From Closterium sp. Naga37s-1 (Eukaryota > Streptophyta > Zygnematophyceae > Desmidiales > Closteriaceae), in contig CANJKZ010000010.1 in NCBI GenBank assembly GCA_947471745.1, forward strand, positions 5,141,001 through 5,205,000: 64,000 nt of DNA. Reading direction: 5' to 3'. Below are positions 30,838-53,188 of the stretch, piece after piece. The notes beneath the pieces are model-generated. The model did no database searches. It was not told the DNA's origin and worked only from the letters and a program-made list of their open reading frames with translations. Position 1 is the first letter of the stretch. Each line of letters opens with the position of its first letter. Made by a program: the position numbers and the translations under genes.

Positions 30838-31044
30838 GCCTCCGCGCGATCGGCGTCAATCTTGAGAATTCTCAAAAGTGCCTCCACACAATTGGCTGAT
30901 TCTCCTCTCACGCTGACTGGTTTGCTGATTGGCTCTTGTTGTTATCTCGGTTTTGTTTAATGGAAAGGGAAGATTCTATCGTGAAGGCAAAGGGACGCAG
31001 AAGCAACGGAACTGTGAAAACGCCAAAGCACGTATGCCGAAGCG

Positions 31045-31365
31045 ATGTCGGAACAAGCCCTAATCGACGACACCTCCAACGGAATTCTTGCGAGAATATT
31101 CAAGAGTTCAAACGCGGTGGTTCTAGAATACCGCACGAAAGGCAGAACTCCAGGTTTTGTGAGGCGTGTTTCTCGTTTCCTTTCAAGGTTATTTGCGATT
31201 CGAATCGTGCTGCAACGCGTTTCGGGCTGTAACCCGCCCTTGCGAAGGTGGAAGCTCTCGCGCGCGCGTTCCATTTTGGGGCAACTCAAGCCTGTAACTG
31301 ACACGTACCCAAATTTGCACATGAAAGGAGCTTCTTTTGTGTTGAAACGCGCCCCGGACGTCTAA
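31045..31365 (+). CDS. Small unrecognised open reading frame
   Basis: The ATG at 31045 opens a 106-aa frame (MSEQALIDDTSNGILARIFK, then SSNAVVLEYRTKGRTPG). The first 37 residues read like a real protein start. After RTPG there is a GTTTTG that could be a weak donor. It lies about 200 bp from the divergent start of the SAM gene, so a shared promoter is possible. No domain is recognised and no later exon is visible. Confidence 0.3.
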   Translation: MSEQALIDDTSNGILARIFKSSNAVVLEYRTKGRTPGFVRRVSRFLSRLFAIRIVLQRVSGCNPPLRRWKLSRARSILGQLKPVTDTYPNLHMKGASFVLKRAPDV

Positions 31366-31639
31366 AACCGCGGACTTCGCTATTAGGAAGTACCACTGGT
31401 CAAGATGCTACACTAAATCTTGCATAATCAGCATTTACAATAGATACTTAGGAATCACCCACCCTATCTGAACCAGCTCTACTAAATTAGGCGCAATCTC
31501 ATACCGGTATGTAATTAAGAAATTTCAGACCCACAAAGCCTGTGGGGCTTGAAGAACGTATAGGAAACCAGTCCCTTCAGCAACCCGATATTTTTTCCTT
31601 CCATTTATGGCACGCGACACGATGCCGGCTTAGAAAAAC

Positions 31640-32257
31640 GAGAGGCAGCCGTAAAAAAATGCACAAGCCAAAGCCCGCACCGCCTCCACCCCTGGCTCCC
31701 ACAACCCCTTTTGGCCCGACCTGTGCGTCACGAGCAGCACCCCCACCCTCCTCGCCGAGCCATTGCCGGGACTACTCCCAGTCGCAGTTCCCACTGCCCG
31801 ATTCGCCCTGCCCTGTGCGTCATGAGCAGCAGCAGCCGCCCCTCCTCTCCTGTCCGCCTCCAGTTTCTCCTGAAACCCAAAGAGCGTATTCAACTCCAAT
31901 TCCTTCACCAGCAAACCGATTCCTTCCTTCACACGCCATGGCACCTCAGAAAAATGTGCGGCAGCCGTAGAATATGCACAAGCAGCCATTGCCGTAGCCC
32001 CCACAGCCTCATTCGGCCCGCCCTGTGCATCCCATTCGGCCCGCCCTGTGCATCCCATTCGGCCCGCCCTGTGCATCCCAGGCAGCAGTCATCCCCCCTC
32101 CTCCTCTCCTCCTCTCCACCTGCCCGTCTCCATACGCATCCCTGTGCTTCTCCCAGAACTCAAAGAGCATCATGCATGCAACACCATTTCCTTCACCAGT
32201 TCCCTCCAATTTCAAAAACCGGTTCCTCCCACTCCTGGCACACCATGCCACGCCGCC
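31640..32257 (-). repeat. Worn downstream copies of the terminal exon of the giant C2 gene
   Basis: Fragments such as FQEKLEADRRGG (about 31850), EFWEKHRDAYGDG (about 32155) and copies of the ending ACAFFYGCLSFF (about 31655) against SCIFYGSRAFF (32258) lie downstream of the intact terminal exon. An 18-bp unit of the GGGCCGAATGGGATGCACAG type repeats three times near 32020-32075. Confidence 0.7.
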
Positions 32258-42814
<10,557 letters not shown>

Positions 42815-44900
42815 TACATATAACGAGCTTCTAGCCGGGAGATTTTACTAACGGATCCTTTTCTCTGGATCAATAGCAGCTACGAGCAATCAATCGTCCA
42901 TGGTGGAAGAAGCCAACCACTGAACAAAGTTTCACAATCAGAGGCACGAGAGAGCGAGGTGTGAAAGCAAGTCTCTGGTAGATGCAAGTTGCTCTCCGAG
43001 CACGAGAGAGCGACGGAGAGGAGAAGGCGGAAAGCCACAGAATCAAGGCGAGGGTCGAGGGGAAAGGGGCATGCTTGGTGGGGCGCGGAAGGAGCTGATT
43101 GGCGGGGTAAGTGGGGGGAAGAGGGCACAATGGGTGAGCGGGGAAGGGGCTCGGGAGTCGGGAAAAGGGGAGGAGGCGGGTGAAGGGTCGAAGAAGCTGC
43201 GCAAGGCGGAGCGGCTGGGAGGGGTGGGGCGGTGGAATGGGGAGCGGAAGGAGGGTGGGATGGGATGAGATGAGCATGGGGGAAATGAGCAGGGGAAAGG
43301 CCCCGATTGGAATTGACGCGGTGGGTGATGGGTGTGGAAAGTGTCAGGAAGCCCCTTAGGAAACCGCAGTTGACAGTTTGGCGGGGTTGACGGGAGCCAT
43401 TTATTCCTGACTATTTTTCCACCACAAAGCCTCCCAAAAAACAAGCTTTCCCTCCTTTTTACTTCTGTTCGCTCACACACGTTCATAAGTCTGGGTCACA
43501 ACAACACACTAAGAATTCCACGATTCCTAAGTTTCTGGCTTTGATATAAGAAAAATGCGATTGTTCTCATTCTTGCAATATATAAGGGGACTCTTCTGGG
43601 TGTAAAAGGGGAACACACTAAATATATATTTGACGGCTACTGCGGAGATGTGAAGCACGGCGGGGGCTGAGCTTGCGTGGCATGGCGGACCGAAATTTCG
43701 AGGGGAAAGGGGGATGATGGGTGGCCGTGCTTGCGTCATGAGGTTGGGGGGTTTTTCAATCGACGGTGGCAGCACGAACAGTGAGTGGGTCGAACAAGCA
43801 TTGAATAGCGGCAGCACAAGTCATGACTCATGTGACTGAGTTCACCTCCCCTACTCACCCGTTGGACCACGCCGGCGCTGCCTGAAGAAATCCTTCCCTG
43901 GGGCTTGCTGGAGCTTGTTCTGGGTCTGGGCTGGGGTGCACCAGCCGCTACAGTAGATGCTTGGGTGTGCGGTGCGCAGGAAGAATCTCGGAAAGCCCGG
44001 CGACGAGGGAAAGGAGAGGTGGGGCGACTGACACGCTGGCATGGCAGTTGTCCAGCACTGACCATAGTTTTCCATGCGGCGGGCAGGTGTGCAACCAGCC
44101 AACGCAATGAAACTGACGTGTGCTGCTGACGACTGGCGTAGAAACCACAACATTCAGTTTGATGTGGTTTTGTTTCATCTTGAATGGTGATGATTGTGGC
44201 TGATCAATTCGTGCAAATCATGCTGGTACTTAGATATCGCCGCCATTCACAACCACCGTGAGGCACGAGCGGGAAGCATTCTGATCAACGATTCTGCGAA
44301 GGACCTTGTGCTCACAATCAGGGCAGTCATTGCCAAACATATACAGTAATGGACATGCAGAACGTCATTGTCCGTTGTCTTCATCTGAGGTCACGTGCGG
44401 CGTTTTGTCACGCTGGACTAACCACCACTTCATCATCTTGGTTTGCAGGGCCTTGGACAAATGTACACCGCCAACATTATCTTTATGAAATGGTAACAAT
44501 CATAAATAGACATACAATAACTTTAGTTGTTGCATTCCAAAAGTTGGCTCCGTTGTCAGTGGAAAAAACAATCAAGGATAGGAATAGGGGTCAAAATAAT
44601 AGTACGGGGTGGGCTAATATATGCAGTAACGCGCGAATGCGAGCTAGGCTACGCAATGCTAGCAGCAATGTTCGAGCTAGTCCCAAAGTGTAGGCCAACA
44701 CGGCGGTGCATGGTTTGGCGCATATTGTTGTTAGAAACATATTTATATAATTATAGTATAACTGCCTCTGCGATTGCCTGGTGTATTTATTATCTTTTGG
44801 TGTTGCACATTCTTTTTTCCCAACCCTATCGTGAAACCCCTCCTTTCTTCAATCTCGTTATCCCTTCTCTCGCCAATCTAGCTTGAGACTATTCTAAGTC
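42815..44900. other. Upstream region of the giant gene; no gene firmly supported
   Basis: Between 43851 and 44107 the minus strand has a reading frame with APAQTQNKLQQAPGKDFFRQ followed by a GGTGAG donor-like site, which may be an exon of an unknown gene. Nothing else stands out. Confidence 0.3.
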
Positions 44901-44960
44901 ATGGCTCCTCAACTCAAGCCCTAAGACGTATTTAGACACGGTATCAGAGCGATAACGTTC
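44500..44960 (+). mobile_element. Possible end of a plus-strand LTR with primer-binding site
   Basis: TAGACA followed by CGGTATCAGAGCG at 44935-44953 looks like an LTR end next to an initiator-Met tRNA primer site. The start of the LTR is not seen and no coding region follows clearly. It would be an old fragment, broken and incomplete. Confidence 0.3.
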
Positions 44961-45684
44961 CGGGTGCCCGCAGCGTTTTTTCCCCATGGGCCCACAATTA
45001 TTCGCTGTGGCGCCCTCCGTCGCGCTGCACGTCACCCTGCTGACGCCTGTCCCAGTACTTCCCGTTACTCAGTTGCTACCCGTCGAGCAGCTGCTACCCG
45101 TCGCGCAGATTTTGCCCATTGCGCATCTGCCGCCCGTTATGCTTCCCTGGTCGCGATGGAGAGGTTAAAGGAGTGGGTGAATCCAGATGTAGCATCAACC
45201 GCTGCTGCACCTCCTCCTCTCTCCCTGCCACACCTATTGCTGTGGGGGAGGGTGATTCAATGTGAGAGTAGATGTGCAGCCACTGCTACCGCCTGCTGCC
45301 GCCTTCAGCTGAAGCCATTGCCCGTGCCCGTACCTGCCACCCAAAAGCGACTGCGATAGAGTCCCGTGCGTGGCAATATATTTCCCTTAGGTGCACGTGA
45401 TGTTTAATCCACGGGTGTCCGTCGAGGTGTGTGGGTTTCCTGGTCGCTTCCCAGGCGCATGACCAGGGAACAAGGTCGATAAGGTTTTCCAAATTTTTGT
45501 TGCAGTCAGGGATTTCGAAATACAGTACGCAGACAACGTATTTGGGTTGCGTGCAGCCGAGATAGCATGTAGTGGGTTCTTCGGCCCTTTCCATCCTCGT
45601 GAATCCCGGTACAGTGCGATGTCTTATCCGTCTTAAACAGGACGCCCCTGTCAATCAGATGTGACAATGGTAATATGTTGAATT

Positions 45685-45815
45685 TGTCAGAATGTGAAAA
45701 CAAGGATGAATGAACTAGTAGCATGATGGGAACAAGTACTAACTCTAATTTGGGTTGTACCCCATATGGGCTACCCCACTACAACCTATACAACATGCAA
45801 CATATAAGTTTGACA
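45685..45815 (-). repeat. Left (3') LTR of the copia element
   Basis: 131 bp, TG to CA, closely similar to 58890-59020. The purine tract next to it reads GGCAAAGTGGGGGAG on the plus strand as its neighbour. Confidence 0.9.
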
Positions 45816-47329
45816 CACCCCCATAGGCAAAGTGGGGGAGAACAAGAGGTCACAAGACCAGTCAAGAAAAGCAAAGTTAGCTCAGGGTGGATCACAAAGT
45901 CACAACACACTTTGAGCACAAGCAATATGGCCATAAGGCCAGTCTACATGCAGAGTTATATAATAGAGAACAAGCGGTACAGTGATCAAAACCTTACAAG
46001 TGCAAGCACGCAGGTATATGTATATAGATCACAATACAAGCAAAGTCAAGAAGTCAGCAAGTGAGGCCAAGTAGGTACAAGGCCTAAAACAGTACAGAAA
46101 CGCTGATGATCACAAGGCTGAAGTGCCTTGGTGAAGATATCAGCAGTGTTGGCCCGAGAGGCCACGTAAGCAAGATGAAGCTGACCACGCTGCTACAACT
46201 CTCTACCAAAGAAGTAACGCAGAGCGATGTGCTTCGTTCCGTGCTCCAGTCTGTGGTCCTGACACAAGGAAATCACGGCCTTGTTGTCCACGTACAGAAC
46301 TGGAGGAGAACGAGGCGGCTCTCCCAAGTCGATCAGCAAGTAGTTGAGTCAGCGAACTCCTGTGCAGCCATGGCCCCTGTGTAGATCTCAGCCTCACAAC
46401 TGGAACTGAGAACAGCAGACGAGCGGGTAGATCGCCAAGAAACAGAGCCGGAGCCAAGGCTGAAAGTGTAACCCTGTGATGACCGCTGCGTAGCCAAGTC
46501 GTCAACCCAAGAAGCGTCTGCGTGACCAGTGAGGACAACTCGACCCCGTCCTCCAAGCACGAGCCCCATGCGTGACGTACTGCACACGTAGCGCATCACC
46601 CTCTTAGCGGCCTTCCGGTCCTCTGGTCGGTGTCTCTCGGGCGCAACATAGCGTGCCAGGATGCTGAGAGGGTAGGCTAGGTCAGGACGAGTGCAGGTCA
46701 TTAGGTACATGAGGCAGCCCACAAGCTCTGGATACAGGCCACTCGGCTCTACGGACTCGTCCGAAGGTGGAGCTGAGAGCGAGTGATCGGTAGGCAGAGG
46801 AGTGGCCTGTGGCGAGGAGTACTGGAAGTCGAAGCGCTGAAGGACCTGCTGCACCATGTGTGACTGAGTTAAGGTAATGGTGCGCCGTGCTCTGTCCCGG
46901 GTGATCTGCAAGCCAAGACAGCTACACAGCTCACCCAGATCTGTGCACATGTGTCTCTTCTGCAGCTTCGACTTCACTAGGGCCAGTCCCCTCAGTGTCA
47001 ACAGTGGCAAAGACCAAGTTGTCGACGTACACGAGGATGTAGAACGGCGGCAGTGAGGTGTCGGTGTGTAGAAACAGCGACGTTTCAGCAGTCGAAGGAG
47101 CAAACCCAAGAGCCGCAAGTGTCGTCCTCAGTGCGTCGTGCCACTCGCGAGGCACTTGGCGGAGACCGTAGACTGGCCGCTAGAGGCTCCACTGGGTACC
47201 TGCGGGAAAGGACCCAGTGAAGCCAGGTGGACGGCGCAGCCAGATCTCCTCGTGCAGGCTGCCCTGTAAGAAAGCTGTGCTGAAGTCAAGAGAGTGAAGC
47301 TCGTAGTCACACTGAGCAGCGACGTGTAG

Positions 47330-47698
47330 TGTGAGAGTACGACGGCTTATGCCAGCTATGCTTGCTTGCCTTTACTTTATTATGCTATTTCTAGCATAGG
47401 ATAATTATATGCATGCATGAATTGCTTGTTTTCCTAGGCTAGGTGCTTTCCTATATTTTATTATAGTTATAGCACCGAGCTAGGTTGCGTGCACCGAATT
47501 CTGGGCTTTTCGGTTGCCACCGAATTGCCTTCTACCGAATTCGGGAAGGACTTGTTCGGGACACTTCGCGACACGCGGAACCTTCGCGTAACACCTGGTT
47601 ACTGGGCCTTGTGTCGAGCCTATATATAGCCTCGTGTTGTACCCAGGTGATCATTCAATTAAAACTCACTTTTCTGAGCTCGATCCTAGATCCTCACA
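47330..47698 (+). repeat. 5' LTR of the gypsy element
   Basis: 369 bp. Contains a TATATATAG box near its right third, a likely Pol II promoter element. Confidence 0.93.
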
Positions 47699-50600
47699 TT
47701 TGGTATCAGAGCCGTTTACACGCGAAAGTTTTTTCGACCCCTAAACCGAGTCTTCAAAAACCGCGGGGGCGACGCCTGTTAAACACTGATTTCGGGTACG
47801 TAATACCGATTCCGTGTTTTTGCTCCCCCTCGTTTCGGTTTTTTCGAACACGCAACATCAGGCATGGAGGGCCAAGGCGACAATTACGCGACCACGAGCG
47901 ACATCGCAAGCCTCTGCACCGACATGGAGCAGACACAGGCGGCGATCCGACGACTCGAGGCCCTTTTGACACACCAGCCAGGAGCCGCCACCGCAGCAGC
48001 AGCGAACGTAGCAGCGACAACACCAGCAACAGTGGCGACACCGACATTTCACGGACCGATGGCACCACTGTCGCCGAACCTCGAAGCAGCACGCCCGAGG
48101 CTCCCCGAAGCGTTCGATCCTAGTGCGAAAGGATTTGATGTTCGACGATTCGTGGCGACCCTCGAAATTTATTTCGAGGCCATTGGCTGTTCGACCCCGC
48201 AATACGACGAAACACGGATTCGGCTCGCAGCGACACTGTTACGTGGACCGGCATTGGAGTGGATTTACTACACTGACGTGGCCCGCGGGGAGAAAACGTG
48301 GCAGCAGTTTCGGGCAGACCTCACCGAACGTTTCGAACCCTTTAATACGACCTACATGGCGCGGTAGCAGATACACCGTCACAAACAGTACAGTAGTGTA
48401 GCACAGTACACGCAGCATATGGAGCTACTGTTCGACCGCATCAAGGACCTGACCGAAGGCGAAAAAATCCAGGCGTACACAGAAGGGTTAAAATTGGAGA
48501 TTTGCCGACAGGTGATCGCAGCGAATTACAACAGTTACCGCGATATCGTGCGTGCTGCCAAGCGATACGACGCATTGACTCGAGGTCAACCCGAAACACG
48601 ACGTTTCGCGCCGAACCGTACATTCGGCACGGAGCGATCGGCACCCCCCACGTTCGCCGAACCGATGGACATCGACAAATACAGTACGACAAAATGCGAA
48701 TTTTGCGGCGCAGAAGGGCATCAAATTTTGTCATGCCACAAGATGAAAAAGGCACGTGCGGCAATGCAGGGCGGTAACAGTGGAGCACCCCCGAAGTAAA
48801 AAAACGGGAATCGCCAGTAACCGCGGATCGACCTGGCGATCGCGTAAAGATCCGAAACGCAGGAAAAGGCGACGACGTGGCGACTTCGGAGCGGGTGAAA
48901 AAAGGAGAAATTGATGGCGCGAATATACAACGTCACGACCGGCCGGCATCAGGGGAAATTGCCGAGGCGAATAGAGGCTCCGCGAAAAAAGACTCTGCAC
49001 CGACCGGGAAACTCCAGCCGAACACCCACGAAAGTAAGAATTCGTTAAAAGTATCCTATAAAGATACTCTAACGAAAAATATTGCTTCTGGTGGTTTTCA
49101 AGCCTTTGAAACAATCAGGGGAGATTTAGAGGCCAAGAAAACGCCTTTAGAAATCATTCAGGTACCTGAGAAGTTGGGCAAAGTACTACGGAGCGTAGAA
49201 AAGTGTCATGCGTTCCGTGGAGTTAATATTCTCTCCCCGCAACATAGTGTTAAGGCTCTTCGTTGCCCACAGGTGAAGCCTACACAGTTGCCAAGGCTTA
49301 GAGGAAAATTCCAGGCTCCTGAGAAGTTGTACAAGCCTCGGAAAAATCCTCCTACCCCCCAGGAGAAGTTGGAAGTGAAAAGTGCTGAGTAAGGTATAGG
49401 AAATAGGGATGGTATTCATTTTGATGTACCCTATGATTCCATTAACAAGACCCTCTTTGGCTACTCAGCGCAGCAAGCACCACTACTTTTCGAGGTGTTA
49501 TGCAAAGGACGACGCCTCCAGGCACTGGTGGACAGCGGTGCATCCCACTCAGTGTGTGACCGCGGGACGTTGGAGAAAATTGGGGAACCTTCCCAAGAGA
49601 CCAAGTTCTCGGCAACGATGGTGGACGGTACGAAACTTCCCATCCACGGCGAAGCATCACTGCAGCTGCACATAGGGGCGCTAAGGTGGAAGCCGATGTT
49701 GCCGATCACGAACATCAAGGGTTTAGATTTCATCTTGGGGCGAGATTTCTTGAAGCGGTTCAACCCCGAGATCGATTGGGTCAACAAGAAGGTGTGTATC
49801 TACATCAACGGGAAGCGGATAGCACTACGAAGTTGGACAGACACAGGGGACGTTCCTGAAACGACACTGGCACGGTTTGAACAGACGGTGAACGAGAGTA
49901 ACACGGGATATCTAGCACTGGTTATGGCAGCAGCAGAGGAGGAGAAGCCGAACGCAGAACTACCTGCAGCAGTGAAAGAGGTCTTGGAGCAGTACAAGGA
50001 TATAATGCCCGACGACCTACTTGCAGGCGTACCTCCAGCACGCACCCACGAGCACGAGATCGTGGAGGAACTAGGTGCGAAACCCGTCTCACGTGCACCA
50101 TACCGACTGAGTCCGACCGAACTGACAGACATGAAGAAACAGATAGAGTATCTACTGGATAGACAACTAATCCGCCCATCCACCTCTCCCTACGGTGCAC
50201 CAGTTCTCTTCACTCCAAAACCAGACGGCAGTTTACGAATGTGCATCGACTACCGCGCACTGAACAAACAGACAGTAAAAAACAAATACCCCATACCGCG
50301 CATAGACGACCTACTGGACCAACTGCGTGGTGCAACCGTCTTTTCGAAGCTGGATCTACGGTCGGGTTCCTGGCAGATCAAGATGGCGGACAACTCGATC
50401 CATAAGACGGCGTTCCGTACCAGATACGGCTCCTACGAATACTTGGTGATGCCGTTCGGACTCTGCAATGCACCAGCAACGTTTCAGGCGGAGATGAATC
50501 ACATCTTACGACCCCTGCTGGACGAGTGCGTAGTGGTGTACCTGGACGACATTCTTATCTACTCCAAGAACATGAAGGAGCACGTGGAGCATCTGCGGAA

Positions 50601-52819
50601 AGTGTTCGAGATCCTGTGGAAAAACAAGTTCTACGTGAAGCTGTCGAAGAGCGACTTCGCCCTGATAAAGGTGCAGTTCCTCGGGCACATGGTGAGTGCC
50701 GAGGGCGTACACGTGGACCCACGGAAGATCGAAGCCGTCAAGAAATGGAAAATACCGGAGAACGTGAAGGAGTTGCAACAGTTCCTAGGCTTCGCCAACT
50801 ACTACAACAGGTTCGTGCCACAGTACGCTAAGATAACAGCGCCACTGACCGACCTACTGAAAAAGGATACGCCCTACAAGTGGGATACTCCTCATCAGCA
50901 AGCGATGGAGCAGCTATAGACAGCAATGATCACAGCACCAATACTCATCTTACCGGACCCAAACAAGGACTACGTGGTGGAAGCAGACGCTAGTGACCAG
51001 GCAGTCGGAGCAGTACTGATGCAGGATCACGGGCACGGTTTACAGCCTATCGCCTACCTCAGTAAAAAACTACACGGAGCAGAACTGAACTACCCCATTC
51101 ACGACAAGGAAGCCTTAGCTATAGTCGTAGCCTTCAAGGCGTGGAGGTGTTACCTAGAGGGAGCCAAGACTACAGTCTATACTGACCACTGCACTCTCAA
51201 ATACCTGAAGTCGCAGCCGACGCTCTCACGACGACAGGTGCGGTGGGTGGACTTCTTGGAAACTCACTTCCACTACGACATCGTCTACAAGCCCGGGCTA
51301 CACAACAAGGCAGACGCATTGAGCCGCCCTGGTCATGTAGCAGGCATCCAACTCGACGGGATGAAACTTCTGCTCAAGGGTCTATTCCAACATGGGTACT
51401 CCGTGGACGCAGAGATCGCTACAGTACAGACTAAGAAGCTGTTACAGTGGGAGAAAGACTTAGATGTAAGGAAGGGTTCAGGAAAAATTTGGGTTCCGAA
51501 TTATGCCCCCCTACGGCAGATCCTATTGGAGGAGTTTCACGACGCACCTTACGCGGGACATTTCGGGAGCAACAAGACGTTAGCAGGGATAGCGAAGTAT
51601 TACTACTGGCCTGGGATGGCAGCAGACGTGCAGCAGTTCGTTACCTCATGCGACACGTGCCAGCAGATGAAGAGCAGGAAGCAGAAAAAAGCAGGGTTAC
51701 TTCAGCCTCTACCCGTACCGGAGCAGCCGTGGCAGGTCGTTAGCCTCGACTTCATCACTAGACTTCCTTCGACCTCACGAAGACATGATTCCATCCTCGT
51801 GGTGATCAATAAGTTCTCCAAAATGGGTCACTTCATCCCGACCAACGCCACAGCTACAGCTGAAGCAACTGCTCGCCTCTTCTTTGACCGCATCATCACC
51901 ATCCACGGCATCCCCGCTACACTCATCTCAGACAGAGACCCAAAATTCACCAGTAAGTTCTAGAAGGAGCTCATGGGAATGTTGGGGACAAAGCTTGCAA
52001 TGTCTTCAGCATACCACCCCCAGACTGACGAACAGACAGAGCGATTCAATAAGGTGGTTGAATAGTCACTGCGCACAGCTTGCAAAGACGACATCAACCA
52101 CTGGGACACACAGTTACCAACCCTAGAATTCGCTTACAACAACGCATTAGACGCAGCCACCGGGAAAACTCCTTTCTTCCTGTGTTATGGACAGGAACCA
52201 CTCACACCACAGCAGCCAACCACACCGGCACACGTCCAAGCCGCACATGACTTCGTCACCACCATGCAGCAGTTATGGGAAAAGACTCAGCGACGTCTCA
52301 CCACGATGCAGAACTCCCAGAAGCAGTACGCCGATCGCCAGCGACGTGATCACACCATAGCAGTCGGAGATCAGGTGCTTCTCGACACGCGCAACTTGAA
52401 CCTGTCTCACCTCCCATCCAAACTCCAGCCTCGCTTCTGTGGACCTTTTCTCGTTGAGGCTCAGGTGACACCAGTAACATTCCGCTTGCGCTTACCAGAT
52501 ACGTGGAAGCTTCACAATGTTTTCCATGTCCAGCTACTGAAACCCTACAAGGACCCCAACCAACAGTTTCAGGGACGGCAGCTACTGCCACCACCACCTG
52601 TTCTGGTACAGAATGAACCCGAGTATGAAGTGGAGCGCATTCTCACTCATTGGCGCCGCGGTGGCAAGACCCTCGAGCTCCTGATACGTTGGAAGGGATA
52701 CGACCCCACTGAGGACAGTTGGGTTGCAGAAGTTGATATGGGCAATGCAAGCCGTGCTCTCAAGGACTATCTTGTCAAGCAGGGTGTATCTCATGCCACC
52801 CAGCTTTGAGAGGGGGACG

Positions 52820-53188
52820 TGTGAGAGTACGACGGCTTATGCCAGCTATGCTTGCTTGCCTTTACTTTATTATGCTATTTCTAGCATAGGATAATTATAT
52901 GCATGCATGAATTGCTTGATTTCCTAGGCTAGGTGCTTTCCTTCATTTTATTATAGTTATAGCACCGAGCTAGGTTGCGTGCACCAAATTCTGGGCTTTT
53001 CGGTTGCCACCAAATTGCCTTCCACCGAATTCGGGAAGGATCTGTTCGGGACACTTCGCGACCTGCGGAACCTTTGCATAACACCTGGTTACTGGGCCTT
53101 GTATCGAGCCTATATATAGCCTCGTGTTGTACCCAGGTAATCATTCAATTAAAACTCACTTTTATGAGCTCGATCCTAGATCCTCACA
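52820..53188 (+). repeat. 3' LTR of the gypsy element
   Basis: 369 bp, same length as the 5' LTR, followed by the TGTAG target duplication. Confidence 0.93.

Larger units (their letters stand above)
47330..53188 (+). mobile_element. Ty3/gypsy chromovirus nested in the copia element
   Basis: LTRs of 369 bp at 47330-47698 and 52820-53188 begin TGTGAGAGTACG and end CCTCACA. The target duplication TGTAG flanks both ends. A primer site TTTGGTATCAGAGCCG follows the left LTR and a purine tract GAGAGGGGGACG precedes the right one. Parts: gag with a zinc knuckle (about 47.86-48.8 kb), protease and reverse transcriptase (49.5-50.9 kb), RNase H (50.9-51.4 kb), integrase (51.4-52.3 kb), and a C-terminal chromodomain (about 52.61-52.76 kb) typical of chromoviruses. 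By eye the LTRs differ at about 15 sites, roughly 96% alike, so it is young. It is nearly full in structure but broken, with about half a dozen breaks. Confidence 0.95.

Noticed and set aside
44964-45359. Plus-strand frame after a possible primer-binding site, as a gag gene
   Set aside because: The sequence shows short internal repeats (TTACCCGT- and GCTACCCGTC-like) but no gag motif, so I do not call a gene.
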